Part shown: one piece after another, positions 63,657-64,000 of the stretch | How the letters are laid out: each line of letters opens with the position of its first letter | Numbering within the stretch: the first letter of the stretch is position 1 | NCBI GenBank assembly: GCA_033584155.1 | Contig: CP138355.1 | Span: 4,101,826 to 4,165,825 of the forward strand | Reading direction: 5' to 3' | DNA: 64,000 nucleotides | DNA from: Candidatus Electrothrix scaldis | GTDB lineage: Bacteria > Desulfobacterota > Desulfobulbia > Desulfobulbales > Desulfobulbaceae | Program-made: the position numbers and the translations under genes | The notes under the pieces: model-generated | Told to the model about the DNA's origin: nothing | Seen by the model: only the letters and a program-made list of their open reading frames with translations | The model's database searches: none

Positions 63657-64000
63657 ATGAAGAAGAAAAAAAACACGACCTATCGAAAAAGTGACCTGAA
63701 AATTAATTATATTGACATAACTGACGACTGTTTGACCAGTCGGTCAGGTCTGTCTCTTTTTATAGCGTACCTGCATGGTATTTCATTATTCCCTATTATT
63801 GAGAGTTTGTTCGGCGATCTGAGAAAAAGCAAAAAAGGTGCATCGGCGGTTGAGATATTCAAGCAGATATTCTGTTTCATGATGGACGGAACCAGTCGAC
63901 ATCTGGTGTACTTTGACGATCTTAAGGCAGATAAGGGCTATGCCGCCTGTATAGAGACATCAGAGGATGACATGGCCTCCTCGCATACAATCAAGCGTTT
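63657..64000 (+). CDS. Transposase, N-terminal part (IS1380-like), cut by the window edge
   Basis: The start ATG is the 5-base duplication made by the neighbouring IS. The readable 114 residues (YIDITDDCLTSRSGLSLFIAYL, PIIESLFGDLRKSKKGASAV, IFCFMMDGTSRHLVYFDDLK, ETSEDDMASSHTIKRF) have the look of IS1380-type transposases. Its ribosome site and promoter are 1.87 kb away on the far side of the IS, so expression is probably lost or now depends on the IS end. Confidence 0.7.
   Translation, partial: MKKKKNTTYRKSDLKINYIDITDDCLTSRSGLSLFIAYLHGISLFPIIESLFGDLRKSKKGASAVEIFKQIFCFMMDGTSRHLVYFDDLKADKGYAACIETSEDDMASSHTIKR

Noticed and set aside
1-64000. tRNA, rRNA or riboswitch genes
   Set aside because: None recognised on either strand by eye; short RNAs could still be missed without a covariance search.

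Overview
The window is bacterial, about half GC, densely coded on both strands. TamA, KdsD and WecB homologues and several lipoproteins point to a Gram-negative cell. A CooT-like nickel protein, an oxalate/formate-type permease, and hairpin repeats built on the core GGGGACAGATTTATTTTTT are compatible with Desulfobacterota (Desulfobulbales-like). That placement is inference; no rRNA or marker was available to test it.

Layout. 1-20300 is mostly chromosomal housekeeping: a partial TolC-type channel, tamA, a Sua5/YciO-type protein, a membrane protein with a ubiquitin-E2-like domain, a nickel/His-rich pair, kdsD, a YhdH-type reductase, birA, ssb, a cbpA-like gene, wecB, a secreted LamG/ricin-type lectin whose signal peptide is out of frame across a poly-C tract, leuCD and an OFA-family permease.

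20300-61300 is a large accessory island centred on an extracellular contractile injection system (eCIS, the Afp/PVC/AlgoCIS class). The left arm is on the minus strand: an AAA+ ATPase broken by an insertion sequence, a DUF4157 protein, a baseplate-wedge-like protein and a tail-fibre-like protein. The right arm is on the plus strand. It has three envelope proteins (a GH18-like protein with C-terminal membrane helices, a TPR membrane protein and a lipoprotein), then a DUF4255 terminator, an unassigned protein, one sheath, two tube proteins, a DUF5908 peptide, a LysM tube-spike adaptor, a VgrG-like spike, PAAR, gp25, a J-like baseplate protein, an intact second ATPase, and a DUF4157 cargo with a probable immunity partner. 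Beyond a toxin-antitoxin island come the CIS tape-measure protein and another DUF4157 cargo. Three cargo-like proteins share an N-terminal DNRPET motif but differ at their C-termini.

The island is framed by two Rpn/PD-(D/E)XK genes in opposite orientation and contains four toxin-antitoxin modules, a recombinase fragment and at least seven copies or halves of one hairpin repeat. Several repeats overlap the start codons of eCIS genes. 61300-64000 is a transposon graveyard, where one IS has inserted exactly at the start codon of another transposase gene.

The strongest leads are the eCIS with its envelope module, the shared cargo leader with swappable ends, the toxin/immunity pair, the ATPase duplication and disruption, the repeat family at gene starts, the E2-like membrane protein and the poly-C switch in the lectin gene.
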